This document shows positions 44,597 through 56,572 of a DNA stretch of 64,000 nucleotides, one piece after another. A program made the position numbers and the translations under genes. The notes below the pieces were generated by a model. That model was not told where the DNA came from. It searched no databases and saw only the letters and a program-made list of their open reading frames with translations. The DNA is from Hordeum vulgare subsp. vulgare. Taxonomy: Eukaryota; Streptophyta; Magnoliopsida; Poales; Poaceae. The stretch's first letter is position 1. The number at the start of each line of letters is the position of its first letter. The DNA lies in the NCBI RefSeq assembly GCF_904849725.1, contig NC_058519.1, forward strand, positions 106,380,881-106,444,880. Reading direction: 5' to 3'.

Positions 44597-47225
44597 AAGT
44601 ATCTATTTAATCATAGAAACACCAAAAGGGTTCCAAGATTCAACCACTAGGTAGGAACGGTCATGCCCGCCGTTTCGACCGCATTTTGAAACGGCCATGA
44701 AAAATTCAAAATAAATCAAAAAATGGGAAACCTTTGCATTATGTCATCATATGTGATAAAGTTACCATGTAAAATAATAAACTTGTAATACGGCAATTAT
44801 TTTTAAAAAGTGTTCAAACAAATGAGCTATCATGTGTGAAGATTCATGGCTTTCAAGCCACATGATCAATCTCATGGCCATATTCATGGCATAGTTTGTT
44901 GAAATGGTCTCATATTTTGCATAATGGTGCATGTTGGAGTGACAAACAATGTTGATTCAGGAAGTTTTCATATTCCTTGTATGAAAAATTCATTTTTCAA
45001 GTGCCCGAAATGAGTTTTTTTGTGAGGACCTACCATATATTTGTTTCAAAATAGGTCCAAATCATTTTTCTAACATACTAGGCCATATTTAATGTACAAT
45101 TGACAAAATGGTTGGGTGTCAAAAGCTTTTATCCATCTCTCGTGAAAAGGACAAATCTATGTCGAATCAGTTGGAAGCGGGTCAAATTTGAACTGCGGCT
45201 GCCTTATAGTTTGCTCTTTATTTTTTCCAAAAATCATTTCTAGGTACACAAGTATCTATTTAGTCATAGAAACACCAAAAGGTTTCCAAGATTCAACCAC
45301 TAGGTAGGAACGGTCATGCCCGCCGTTTCGACCGCATTTTGAAACGGCAACGAAAAATTCAAAAAAAATCAAAAAAATGGGAAACCTTTGCATTATTTCA
45401 TCATATGTGATAACGTTACCATGTAAAATAATAAACTTGTAATACGACAATTATTTTAAAAAGTGTTCACACAAATGAGCTATCATGTGTGAAGATTTAT
45501 GGCTTTCAAGCCACATGATCAATCTCATGGCCATATTCATGGCATAGTTCGTTGAAATGGTCTCATATTTTTCATAATGGTGCATGTTGGAGTGACAAAC
45601 AATGTTGATTAAGGAAGTTTTCATCTTCCTTGTATGAAAAATTCATTTTTCATTTTTCAAGAGCCCGAAATGAGTTTTTTTGTGAAGGACCTACCATATA
45701 TTTCTTTCAAAATTGGTCCAAATCATTTTTCTAACATACTAGGCCATATTAAATGTACAATTGACTAAATGGTTGGGTGTCAAAAGCTTTTATCCATCTG
45801 TCGTGAAAAAGACAAATCTATGTCGAATCAGATGGAAGCGGGTCAAATTTGAACTACGGCTGCCTTATAGTTTGCTCTTTATTTTTTCCAAAAATAATTT
45901 CTAGGTACACAAGTATCTATTTAATCATAGAAACACCAAAAGGTTTCCAAGATTCAACCACTAGGTAGGAACGGTCATGCCCGCCGTTTCGACCGCATTT
46001 TGGAACGGCCATGAAAAATTCAAAATAAATCAAACAATGGGAAACCTTTGTATTATGTCATAATATGTGATAAAGTTACCATGTAAAATAATAAACTTGT
46101 AATACGACAATTATTTTTAAAAAGTGTTCAGACAAATGAGCTATCATGTGTGAAGATTCATGGCTTTCAAGCCACATGATCAATCTCATGGTCGTATTCA
46201 TGGCATAGTTTGTTGAAATGGTCTCATATTTTGCATAATGGTGCATGTTGTAGTGACAAACAATGTTGATTAAGGAAGTTTTCATCTTCCTTGTATGAAA
46301 AATTCATTTTTCATTTTTCAAGTGCCCGAAATGAATTTTTTTGTGAAGGACCTACCATATATTTCTTTCAAAATTGGTCCAAATCATTTTTCTAACATAC
46401 TAGGCCATATTAAATGTACAATTGACTAAATGGTTGGGTGTCAAAAGCTTTTATCCATCTCTCGTGAAAAAGACAAATCTATGTCGAATCAGCTGGAAGC
46501 GGGTCAAATTTGAACTGCGGCTGCCTTATAGTTTGCTCTTTATTTTTTCCAAAAATAATTTCTAGGTACACAAGTATCTATTTAATAATAGGAACACCAA
46601 AAGGTTTCCAAGATTCAACCACTAGGTAGGAACCGCCATGCCCGCCGTTTCGACCGCATTTTGAAACGGTCATGAAAAATTCAAAATAAATCAAACAATG
46701 GGAAACCTTTGTATTATGTCATCATATGTGATAAAGTTACCATGTAAAATAATAAACTTGTAATACGACAATTATTTTTAAAAAGTGTTCACACAAATGA
46801 GCTATCATGTGTGAAGATTCATGGCTTTCAAGCCACATGATCAATCTCATGGTCATATTCATGGCATAGTTTGTTGAAATGGTCTCATATTTTGCATAAT
46901 GGTGCATGTTGGAGTGACAAACAATGTTGATTAAGGAAGTTTTCATCTTCCTTGTATGAAAAAATCATTTTTCATTTTTCAAGTGCCCGAAATGAGTTTT
47001 TTTGTGAAGGACCTACCATATATTTGTTTGAAAATTGGTCCAAATCATTTTTCTAACATACTAGGCCATATTTAATGTACAATTGACAAAATGGTTGGGT
47101 GTCAAAAGCTTTTATCCATCTCTCGTGAAAAAGACAAATCTATGTCGAATCAGGTGGAAGCGGGTCAAATTTGAACTACGGCTGCCTTATAGTTTGCTCT
47201 TTATTTTTTCAAAAAATCATTTCAA
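44597..47225. repeat. Four tandem copies of a 0.66-kb repeat
   Basis: Units start AAGTATCTATTTAATCATAG at 44,597, 45,250, 45,911 and 46,572 (periods 653, 661, 661). Identity is high throughout. Each unit carries a hairpin GCCGTTTC / GAAACGGC and the phrase ATGGCTTTCAAGCCACATGA. Minus-strand frames of about 69 codons recur in two units but look like chance. Confidence 0.95.
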
Positions 47226-47425
47226 TTGACAAAATTAGTACTGATGCATTAACTACATCACTATATTGTTGATCCAACAAGTTTGCTAGCTTCACATGTA
47301 TTACATGTATGTGCATGCTCGTCTAAATGCTTTCCTTTATTGATATAAGTGCATCATTTTACTTTATCCCTGTTGTATCTGATTGTTGTTTATTCTATTT
47401 TGCAAGCACAACCTCAAGATCATCC

Positions 47426-48671
47426 ATGTCAAGGATGACAAGGTCAAACCCGAGGCCAACCAGTGGTATGGAAGTTGCTCCTTGTGGTTATACTGTCAGA
47501 TTTATAAAATGTGTCTTAATATGCCAAGTGAAATGTAATATGCTAAGTAAAATATCTTGGAGGCTGGTGATGTAAAATACTATCAGATTTTATTATGCAA
47601 ATGTATTGCTGTAATCTGAATTAGCTCGCTTAGCTGTGCCTGTGTGCTGTTACTCTTCCTTAGGCCCTGTTTGGAACCATACTAGATTATGATAATCTGG
47701 ATTACGAAGATAGATTATATAATCTGGTTTATAAAAATAATCTAGGTGGACATGTTTGGAGACCAGATTATATAAACTGTAATCCAGGTTTTACATCGTA
47801 TAATAACCTGTGTGTCCTCAGATTTTTTAAAAGAAGGATGGCGGTGGTAGGAATGTAATTATCTCCAACTTTACAAGGGTAATGAGTCATTAGCAATTCA
47901 TAATCTGATTTTAGCTGGTATAGAGTAGATTATGAGTTTTTAATAATCTATCCATCTAGTTTTTATAATCTACACCATAAGCTGTCATGTTTGGAGACAG
48001 AATAGATTATAAAAACTGGATTATATAATCTGGGTGGTTCCAAACAGGGCCTTAGCTGAATAAGTAGGATTAAATGATAATAAAATATCATAAGATATGT
48101 TTGGCTGTCTGTCCATGCATTCCAACAATTAACCTAATAATTATGTTTACTTTGCTTTGCAAAGATGAGCATCCTCTCACCGAGTACGAGAAGGTTAGGG
48201 CTAGAAATATGATGAGGAACAATCGGATATTCCAGTCCCTTGGCATTGTTACAATAGCGTCAATGATTAGGAAAACAAATGATGTACAAGAAGCTACAAC
48301 TAATGGGGTTCAAGAAGGTAGTGGAGTTATCAGTGATGACCCAGAGTACAATCCTAAGGAGGACGAAGTTGTAGTGCACAAGACCGTTAAGGTGCAAACT
48401 CTGTCTTGCTTGGAGGGTTCGGGTTCTTGTACGCTCTGTGTTTCCTTGTGCTCACATATTTATCTTGTGATCTATTTTTTTTCTGTGCTATTTATACAAG
48501 GCACTCAAGACAGCCAGCAAGAAGAGGAAGAGCTCAGAAGCATCTGCTGCAATGCCTCCAGGAAGGGTGATGGCCCCACCTCCAGGACAAACAAAGAGGA
48601 TCCTGGATCCTGATGAACCTGATAGAGTCACAAGGCAGAAAGCAACTATGGCGGCTGCGACGGACCATTAG
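47426..48671 (+). CDS. Three-exon 145-residue CACTA-borne gene, function unknown
   Basis: Exons 47426-47465, 48165-48391 and 48501-48671 join through GT-AG introns with matching phases 1 and 0. The product starts MSRMTRSNPRPTS and continues DEHPLTEYEKVRARNMMRNN, IFQSLGIVTIASMI, then an acidic stretch (DDPEYNPKEDE). It ends with a basic tail (ASKKRKSSEAS ... RVTRQKATMAAATDH). No catalytic motif is visible. Similar TEYEKxR...RNN..FQSLGI proteins are, from memory, frequent in grass CACTA elements. Intron 1 contains a Tourist MITE. A small nuclear protein is possible from the KKRK cluster, but this is inference. Confidence 0.6.
47663..48051. mobile_element. Tourist-like MITE
   Basis: The terminal inverted repeats are GGCCCTGTTTGGAACCA and TGGTTCCAAACAGGGCC, 389 bp apart end to end. 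TTA target duplications flank both sides (47,660-47,662 and 48,052-48,054). The internal sequence is AT-rich with repeated AATCTGGATTA-type words. It is inserted in intron 1 of the 145-residue gene, leaving the splice sites intact. Confidence 0.93.
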
Positions 48672-48889
48672 GAAAGTCCGCTGGGCATGGACTTTGAGTG
48701 CTCGGTGGAAATGCGTGATGAGTTTTTGTGAAGCTGTGCACCTGTGAAGTTGTCAATTATTTAAGTGGTTGGTCATTCTGGTGATGAAACAATGTCTTGC
48801 TCTATTTGAACCTGATGAAGTATTTTGTGAAGTTGTCAATTATTTAAGTTTTGTTTGGACCATTTTGTTTGGGCACTAAAGTTAGTTTG

Positions 48890-49100
48890 GACAGCAAAAA
48901 GACCGATGCCCAAACAAGAAATAGACTAAGAAGGCTTGGGCCTAAAAAAAGAGTAGGCCAAGGCCCAAACTAGAATTTGTCTAAAAAGGCTTGGGCCTAA
49001 AAAAAGAGTAGGCCAAGGCCCAAACAAGAACTGGACTAAAAAGAGTAGGCCAAGGCCCAAAAGAAAAGTGGCCTAATAAAAAACCTGCTGAGTAAAAGAT
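48890..49100. repeat. Subterminal direct repeats of the large CACTA
   Basis: Several copies of AGGCTTGGGCCTAAAAAAAG and AGTAGGCCAAGGCCCAAAC occur just inside the right end. Such subterminal arrays bind transposase in characterised CACTA elements. Confidence 0.75.
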
Positions 49101-49464
49101 TCTATCCCAGAAAATAAAAGGCCAAATTATTGGGCCCGGCCCATGTAGATGACCGGAATGGACCGGGCTGAATCTTATTTACGACCTTTTCATTTGGTTA
49201 TAATTCTGCCACGTCAGCCTGCCACGGTGGCTCTGATGTGGTGCGGGCAGATTGCTAGTGACCAAATCATTTGGTCGTTAAACCTACGACCTTCTGTTTG
49301 GTCATAAAATCCTACGACCAATCCAGAAAAAAGGTCGTTATAGTTCATTAAAGACCCTCAGCTTTACACCTATTGTTTTTTGTCATAAAAAGGTCACAAA
49401 TGGAAATCAATGACCATTCAGTGACCAATATTGAAGGTCGTTAGTTGGCATATTTCTTGTAGTG

Positions 49465-50341
49465 AGAACCAAAGTCCTTCCCAATTCCATCCTCCTCATG
49501 GTCAGATCTAGGGCCAGTCCCACGTCCAGCATGGCCTCCTCGACATCCTCCTCTGCGGCCATGACCTCCTCCACGGCCCTGACCAGTTCACATGACCCAG
49601 GAAGCCATGAGATCTTTGAACACCCACGATGTCGGTGGGTGTATACAACTGCCATCTTCTTTAAATAGATGGCCAAGCATGCTGTAGACTGCACACCAGT
49701 CCTGGAGTTTCTCATATTTTATCCTATATTTGGCGCTTCCCTCCCCTTATTATAGAGACTGCATTCTTCAGCGGCTTATAGACATTGATCTAAACCCAGA
49801 CACGGTGGAAATTCCCCGCAAAATCTTGCAATTTGGGTTCAACATATAGAACTTCCCCAACTTTTGGTGCTAGAGATGGCACAAGATGAGCATACATAGG
49901 TGGGACATCATGTATGTGCACCGAGTTCTCAATATTATCGACCTCAACTGTTGACGACTTTGCCAAGCCATCATAGGGCTTAAGAATAACAACATCCCCT
50001 CGAAAGTGCCATGGACCATCATGTGTTACTCTCTCCCAATCTCCCAAGCAAGAGAACTGCATGGTATACGAATTTTCTTCCATAGGTTTGAACTGGACAT
50101 CCTTGGCTAGATCCCACGCTGATCTCATGTTCTTGAAAAAACAGTATTGGAAATAGGTCTTGGCTGAGTGAGCCCTAGAAATCGCAATCCAGCGTGCTGC
50201 TTCCTGCGGTGCCACGTCCTCATCGAACACCATGTCGTCAAGGTCCTCCTCGTGAAGCCCAAGATCCTTCATCAGTGCTACCACATCGTCTGTCTCCGTA
50301 GTCCCAGTTGAAAACGACCCAGAAGCTCCATCCGATGCCAT
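49465..50341 (-). pseudogene. LINE ORF1 (nucleic-acid-binding), N-terminal part
   Basis: The start ATG is at 50,341-50,339 (MASDGASGSF). It resembles the DUF4283/zinc-knuckle ORF1 of plant L1 elements: WDLAKDVQFKPME, FSCLGDWERVTHDGPWHFRG and YVEPKLQDFAGNFHRVWV. A stop follows at about 49,790. Further decayed frames continue to the CACTA border at 49,464, with remnants of the usual knuckle region. The frame resumes left of the CACTA at 40,260-39,986 (EAYEDMVEANINRRDRR). The protein would bind LINE RNA. Confidence 0.8.
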
Positions 50342-50583
50342 GATTCCTTGAACCCTAACCCGATTGAAAACAGAACGGGTTTTGCAGCAAAACCCTAGCT
50401 CCTCCCCCTCCCATAGACCCACCAAGACCAGCAAGTGCGCCAATGCCCCCGGTCAAGGAGAGAAGGCTAGGGATCGTGGTGGAGAGAGGGAAAGAGAGGT
50501 CTCAATGGGGGCGATCGCGATCGCCCCGAGAGGACAAAACCCTAGATAGAGGGAAAACCTTTGCTCTTGCCCAACTCATAGCA

Positions 50584-50829
50584 ATTATAGTAGAGATTGA
50601 GAGCAGACTCGGTCACGAGGTTGAAAATTGTGGGTATTCTATTGTACCAGCCCACCCAGTCTCGCTGCCATAGATCCACCACTGCTTTTGGCATAACAAA
50701 AAGTCCCCTGTCCATTCCCCTCGGACACGTATTGGGCTTGTTGAGCTCCATTCGTGGTGCCCCAGTGATTCCCCCTTGCTCGCTAGTGACTCCAGGAGGT
50801 TGCAACACAGTGTCGTGCAGTTCCCCCAC
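50584..50829 (-). other. Open frame of unknown origin, split by the LINE
   Basis: On the minus strand the frame starts ATG 50,829-50,827 (MGELHDTVLQPPGVTSEQGG) and includes RGLFVMPKAVVDLWQRDWVG and RIPTIFNLVTESALNLYYNC. It runs into the LINE at 50,576. If the LINE and one TSD copy are removed it continues at 34,943 as DLGGAWSILPRRF and reaches a stop TAA near 34,876. It is not recognised; it may be a fragment of an older TE gene or of a host gene. Confidence 0.35.
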
Positions 50830-51551
50830 TCAGAGCATCTCTAGCAGACCCCGTATAATGCCCCGACCCGCAAAATAACCGCCAAAGTATGGGTCGGGGT
50901 AGAAAATGTTGCCAGACTAGACACTGAAAATGCGTCCAACCAGTAAAAAAATTTGCGAGGTCCGGCGAAAGTTCGACCTCAACGTTCAGATTCACGGGGT
51001 TGGTGGTCGACCCGAGCTCGCATCTTTTCCGCAACGAGATTTGGTGCGAGGGAAATTTCCGCGTGGTCGTTCCCCGCTCCCCCTCCTCGGCAGCCATTGC
51101 CCCACCTCCGCACGCTCCGAACAGTCTTCCCCGCCATTCTTTGCCGCCATGGAAGCCTCCCAACCGGCGTATCTCATCAACGTGGAGGTCGCGCATGCGC
51201 AATCCCGTCCGACGGATCTCCTCGCCGGCCATGTCGCCCCCATCGTCGCCCAAGGACCAACGCGCCTGCCCGCATAAGGCAAGGCATTGTTGTCATGCAA
51301 GGAGGCATTCCGGCTGGTCCCGCCATATAGGAACGCGTGCCGGGCGCCACCACCGTTGCGCGATTTGCTCGGCCGCCGACGGGGAAGATGAGCAAAGTTT
51401 TGGGTGTGAAGCAGAAGAACGTTCCTACGAAAAAGCCTTCGTCCACTCCCGCCGCCCGACAAGACGTACCCACGGTGCCTTTCTATTGTGTTGCTTCCAC
51501 CAGAGGTGAGGTGTTCGATGAAATGGTCGGAAGGTATGCATGCATCTTCCC

Positions 51552-53367
51552 TGTTAGGTAACGTTGCATGGGAAACAAAAATTTTCCTACGCACACGCAT
51601 GACCTATCCATGGTGATGATCATCTACGAGAAGGGAGTTCGGATCCACGTAACATTGTAGATCGTAAGCGGAAGCGTATATAATGCGGTTGATGTAGTCG
51701 AACATCTTTGTGATCCAAATCACAGTCTGTCCCGCGATCTCATCACGAACCGTCCAGCGATCTCATCACGATCCATCCTGATCTAGTGCCAAACGGACGA
51801 CACCTCCGCGTTAAGAACACATGCATCTCGATGATGATCTCCACCTTCTTGATCCAGCAAGAGAGACGAAGAGGTAGCTGAATTCTCCGGCAGCATGACG
51901 GGGTGATGGCGATGGTGGTGGAGCTACTCCGGCATGGCTTCGTCGTACCGTATCGAACTAGCTACGGGGTGTCACAAAGTGGTGGAGGGAGAGAGGGTTG
52001 CGCCTTGCATTGAGATGCCAAAAGCCTCTCTCACCTCCACTATATATAGGAGGGGGGAGGGTGGCTTCCTAGGGAAAGGCCCTAGGTTTTGACCGAACCA
52101 AGAGGAGGAGGAGGAGTCCTCCTCCAATACAACTTAGAAGGAGGAGTCCTCGTTCCCCGATTCGGTTTTGGCCGACTCTCCTTTCTTTTTCTCCCTTGGC
52201 CGAAATAGGCGTCCTTTGGGCTGACCACTTGCCCACTAAGAGCTGTTGTGCCATCCTTGGGCCTCTTTGGTTCTCTCAGGGTGGGTGGCCCCTCCCGATG
52301 GAACTCTAGAACCCATTCGTCACTCCCGGTACTTTACAGGTAATGCCCAAAAGCCTTTGAGAGCGAAATGGATACTTCCTATATATCAATCTTCGTCTTC
52401 GGACCATTCCGGAAACCCTCGTGATGTCCAGGATCTCATCTGGGACTCCAAACAACCTTTGATTACCAACATCAATAATTCAATTATACTGAAATGTCAC
52501 CAAACCTTAAGTGTGCAGATCGTGTGGGTTCGAGAACTATGTAGACATGACCTAAGACACTCTCCGGTCAAAAACCAATAGAGGACCTTGGATGCCCATA
52601 TTCGCTCCTACATATTTTACGAAGATCTTTATCGGTTGAACCTCTATATCAATAAATCAGTTAATCCCGTATGATGTTCCCTTTGTCCATCGGTATGTTC
52701 CTTGTCCAAGATTCGATCGTCAGTATCTCTATATCTAGTTCAACCTTGTTACTGGCAAGTCTCTTTACTCGTTCTGTAATACAAGATCCCATGAATAACT
52801 CTTAGTCACATTGCATGCAAGGCTTATTGTGATTTTGTATTACCGAGTGGGCCTCGAGATACCTCTTCGTCATACGGAGTGACAAATCCCAGTCTTGCTT
52901 TAAGCCAACCCAACAGACACCTTCGGAGAGACCAATAGAGCACCTTTATCGTCACCCAGTTACATTGCGACGTTTGATACACACAAGGTATTCCTCCGGT
53001 GTTCGGGAGTTGCATGATCTCATGGTCATAGGAACAAGTACATCGACATGCTGAAAACAGTAGCAATAAGCTGACACGATCACATGCTACGTTCATAGTT
53101 TGGGTCTTGTCCATCACATCATTCTCCTAATGATATGATCCCTTTATCAAGTGACAACACTTGTCTATGGCCAGGAAACCTTGACCATCTTTGATCAACG
53201 AGCTAGTCAACTAGAGGCTGACTAGGGACAGTGTGTTGTCTATGTATCCACACATGTATTTGAGTTTCCAATCAATACATTTCAAGCATGGATAATAAAA
53301 GATCATCATGAACAAGGAAATATAATAATAACCAATTTATTATTCCCTCTAGGGCATATTTCCAACA
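51552..53367 (-). repeat. 3' LTR of the reverse BARE-type element
   Basis: In plus orientation it begins TGTTAGGTAACG and ends GCATATTTCCAACA. The promoter TATA (CTATATATAG, palindromic) lies near 52,040-52,049. Confidence 0.92.
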
Positions 53368-54199
53368 GTCTCCCACTTGCACTAGAGTCAATAATCTAGT
53401 TCACATCACTATGTGATTGCAATGAATCAAACACCCATATAGTTTTGGGGTTTGATCATGTCTTGCTTGTGAGAGAGGTTTTTATTCAACGGGTTTGAAA
53501 AATTCAAATCCGTGTGTACATACTGTAGAGGTTGCTACTATGCTCCACTTGTAATAATTCCAACTGACTGCTCTTCTATACGAATCTGGTTTACTACTCA
53601 CAGTCATCTGGGTTAGTGTCATACCTTGCGTCGACGTAACCCTTTACGACGAACTATTTAATCACCTCCATAATCGAGAAAAATCCCTTAGTCCACTAGT
53701 TACTAAGGACAAATTTGACCGTTGTTCAGTGATCCATTCCTGGATCACTCTTGTACCCCTTGACTGACTCATGGCAAGGAACATATCAGGTGTCGTACAC
53801 AACATGACATACTTTAGAGCCTACGGCTAAGGCATAGGGGACGACCTTCATCTTTACTCTTTCTTTTACCGTGCTTGGCTTTTGAATCTTACTAAAATTC
53901 ACACCTTACAATAGAGTCAAGAACTCCTTCTTTGGCTGATCTATTTTGAACTCCTTCAAAATCTTGTCATGGTATGTATTCATTTGAAAGTTCTATTAAG
54001 CGTTTTGATCTATCTCTATAGATATTGATGCTCAATGTTCAAGTAGCTCAATCCAGGTTTTCCTTCGAAAAATACTTTTAAAACAACCCTATATGCTTTC
54101 CAGAAATTCTACATCATTTCCGATCAACAATATGTCAACCACATATACACATCAGAATTTCTATAGAACCCCCACTCACTTTCTTGGAAATACAATTTT

Positions 54200-54420
54200 C
54201 TCATAAACTTTGTATAATACCAAAAGCTTTGATCACTCATCAAAGTACTTATTCCAACTCCGAGATGCTTGCTCTAGTCCATAGAAGGATCGCTCGAGTT
54301 TGCATACTTGTTAGCATCCTTAGGATCGACAAAACCTTCTCGTTGTATCACGTACAACCTTTCCTCAAGGAAATGGTCGAGGAAACAATGTTTTTACATC
54401 CATCTGCAAGATTTCATAAT
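54200..54420 (-). pseudogene. Copia reverse transcriptase remnant
   Basis: On the minus strand GFVDPKDANK is followed, after a frame change, by CKLERSFYGLEQASRSWNKY and FDE. This is the conserved Copia RT block YGLKQASRxWN. It fixes the element's orientation. Confidence 0.82.
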
Positions 54421-56380
54421 AAATAATGCAGCAACTGCTAACATAATTCCAACAGACTTTAGCATTGCTACGAGTGAGAAAGTCTCATCATAGTCAACTC
54501 TTTTAACTTGTTGGAAACATCTTTGCGACAAGTCGAGGTTTCTTAATGGTGACATTTACCATCATCGTCCATCTTCCTTTTAAAAATCCATCTGTACCTA
54601 ACAGTTTTTACGACCATCAAGTAGTTGTTCCAATGTATACACTTTATTTTCGTACATGGATCCTATCTCGGATTTCATGGCCTTCGGCCATTCGTCTAAA
54701 TCCGAGCCAACCATCGCTTCGCCATAGCTCGCAGGTTCATTGTTGACCAGCAACATGGCCTCTTAGACATGATTACCATACTACTCTGCAGCAGTACACG
54801 TCCTTGTCGATCTACGAGGTTTGGTAGTAACTTGATCCGAAGCTTCATGATCACCATCATCAGTTTTCCACTTCAACTAGTGTAGACTCCACACGAACAC
54901 CTTCGTATGCCTGCTACTCATTGGCTGAAGTAACGGTTCAATAACCTCATCAAGTTTCCACCATCCTCCCACTCAATTATTTCGAGAGAAACCTTTTCTC
55001 GAGAAAGGACCCTTTTCTACAAACAATCACTTTTCTTTTGGATCTGAGATATGAGGTATTCCCAACTATTTTGGGTATCCTATGAAGATGCATTTATCTG
55101 CTTTGGGTTCGAGCTTATCAAGCTGAAACTTTTTCACATAAGCATCACGGCCCCAAACTTTTAAGAAATGACAGCTTAGGTTTCTCCAAACCATACGGTG
55201 TCATCTCAATGGAATTACGTTGTTCCCTATTTAAAGTGAATTCGGTTGTCTCTAATGCCTAACCCAAAAACTATAGTGGTAATTCGATAAGAGACATCAT
55301 AGTATGCACCATATCCAATAGGGCGCGGTTATGACGTTTGGACACACCATCACACCATGGTGTTCCAGGTGGCATTACTTGTGAAACAATTTCCACATTG
55401 TCTTAAATGTGTACCAAACACGCAACTCAGATATTTATCTCTACTATCATATCCTAGATATTTCATACTCTTGTCACGACGATGTTCAACTTCACTCTGA
55501 AATTACTTAAACCTTTCAATAATTCAGACTTGTGTTTATACAAGTAAATATACCAATATCCACTCAAATCATGTGTGAAGTAAGAACATAACGATATCCA
55601 CTGCGTTCCTCAGAACTCATTGGACTGCATACATCAAAATGTATTACATCCAATAAGTTACTTTCTTGTTCCATCTCAGTGGAAAACGAGGCCTTCAGTC
55701 ATCTTGCCCATGTGGCATGATTTGCATGTTTCAAGTGATTCAAAATCAAGTGAGTCCAAATGATCCATCTGCATGGAGTTTCTTCATGTGTTTACACCAA
55801 TAGACATGGTTTGCATGTCTCAAACATTTCAAACAACGAGTGAGTCCATAGATCCATCAGTATGGAGCTTCTTCATGCGTTTTATTCCAATATGACTCAA
55901 GTGGCAGTGCCACAAGTAAGTGGTACTATCATTACTACTTTGTATCTTTTGGCATCAAATATTATGAACATATTTAATACTACGATCAACATTCAATAAA
56001 CCATTCATATTAGGTGCATGACCATTGAAGGTACTATTCAAGTAAACAGAATAATCATTATTCTCTTTAAATGAATAACCATATTGCAGTAAACACAGTC
56101 AAATCATGTTCATGCTCAACCAAAACACCAAACAATACTTAGGTTCAACACTAATCTCGAAAGTCGATGGAGCGTGCGATGGTGATCACATCAACCTTGG
56201 AAACACTTCCAACACATATCATCACCTCGCCATTAGCTAGTCTCCGTTTATTCCATAGCTTTTATTTCGAGTTGCTGACACTTAGCAACCGAACCGGTAT
56301 CTAATACCCCGGTGCTACTAGGAGTACTAGCAAGGTACACATCAATATCATGTATATCCTATATACTTTCGACGACTTTG

Positions 56381-56572
56381 TCAGCCTTCTCGTCTACCAA
56401 GTATCATGGGTAGTGCTGCTTGAGTGATTGTTCCCCTCAAATTAGAAGCACTTAGTCTTGGGTTTGGTTTCAACCTTGGGTTCTTCACTAGAGCGACAAC
56501 TGGTTTTCCATTCATGAAGTATCCCTTCTTTCCCTTGCCCTTCTCGAAACGAATGGCATCACTAACCATCAA
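56381..56572 (-). pseudogene. Copia gag zinc-knuckle region remnant
   Basis: The minus-strand frame includes EKGKGKKGYFMNGKPVVAL and LKPNPRL, the basic linker that precedes the single CCHC knuckle in BARE-type Gag. The knuckle itself is not readable. Confidence 0.6.

Larger units (their letters stand above)
40261..49464. mobile_element. Large CACTA transposon carrying several genes, no transposase seen
   Basis: Terminal inverted repeats are CACTACAAGAAATATG(T)CAACTAACGACC at the left and its mirror GGTCGTTAGTTGGCATA...GTAGTG at the right. Subterminal regions carry repeated GGTCATAA/ACGACC words. The 3-bp flanks read ATG and AGA and do not match. Contents from left: XS zinc-finger gene (minus), DA1-type LIM exons (plus), GRF-like zinc-finger gene (plus), 0.66-kb tandem repeats, and a small three-exon gene (plus). 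No TNP2-type transposase frame was recognised, so mobility would need a helper element. Confidence 0.9.
34952..50575 (-). mobile_element. L1-type LINE, about 5.4 kb, split by two CACTA elements
   Basis: On the minus strand the element runs from 50,575 (5' end) to a poly(A) seen as a T run at 34,952-34,958. AATAAA lies about 25 bases before it (GAATTAATAAAGCTTCGCC on the minus strand). Both ends are flanked by TCATAGCA (34,944-34,951 and 50,576-50,583), an 8-bp target duplication. Removing the CACTA insertions at 36,833-37,829 and 40,261-49,464 gives about 5.4 kb, a full-length plant L1. ORF1 and ORF2 are both disabled. Confidence 0.88.

Noticed and set aside
46076..46946. Two similar 69-codon minus-strand frames (46,076-46,285 and 46,737-46,946)
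   Set aside because: They are the same position in two tandem repeat units; the other two units are not open in this frame, and there is no domain.
40258..49467. Target duplication for the large CACTA
   Set aside because: The 3-bp flanks ATG and AGA do not match; the insertion is supported by terminal repeats and LINE continuity only.
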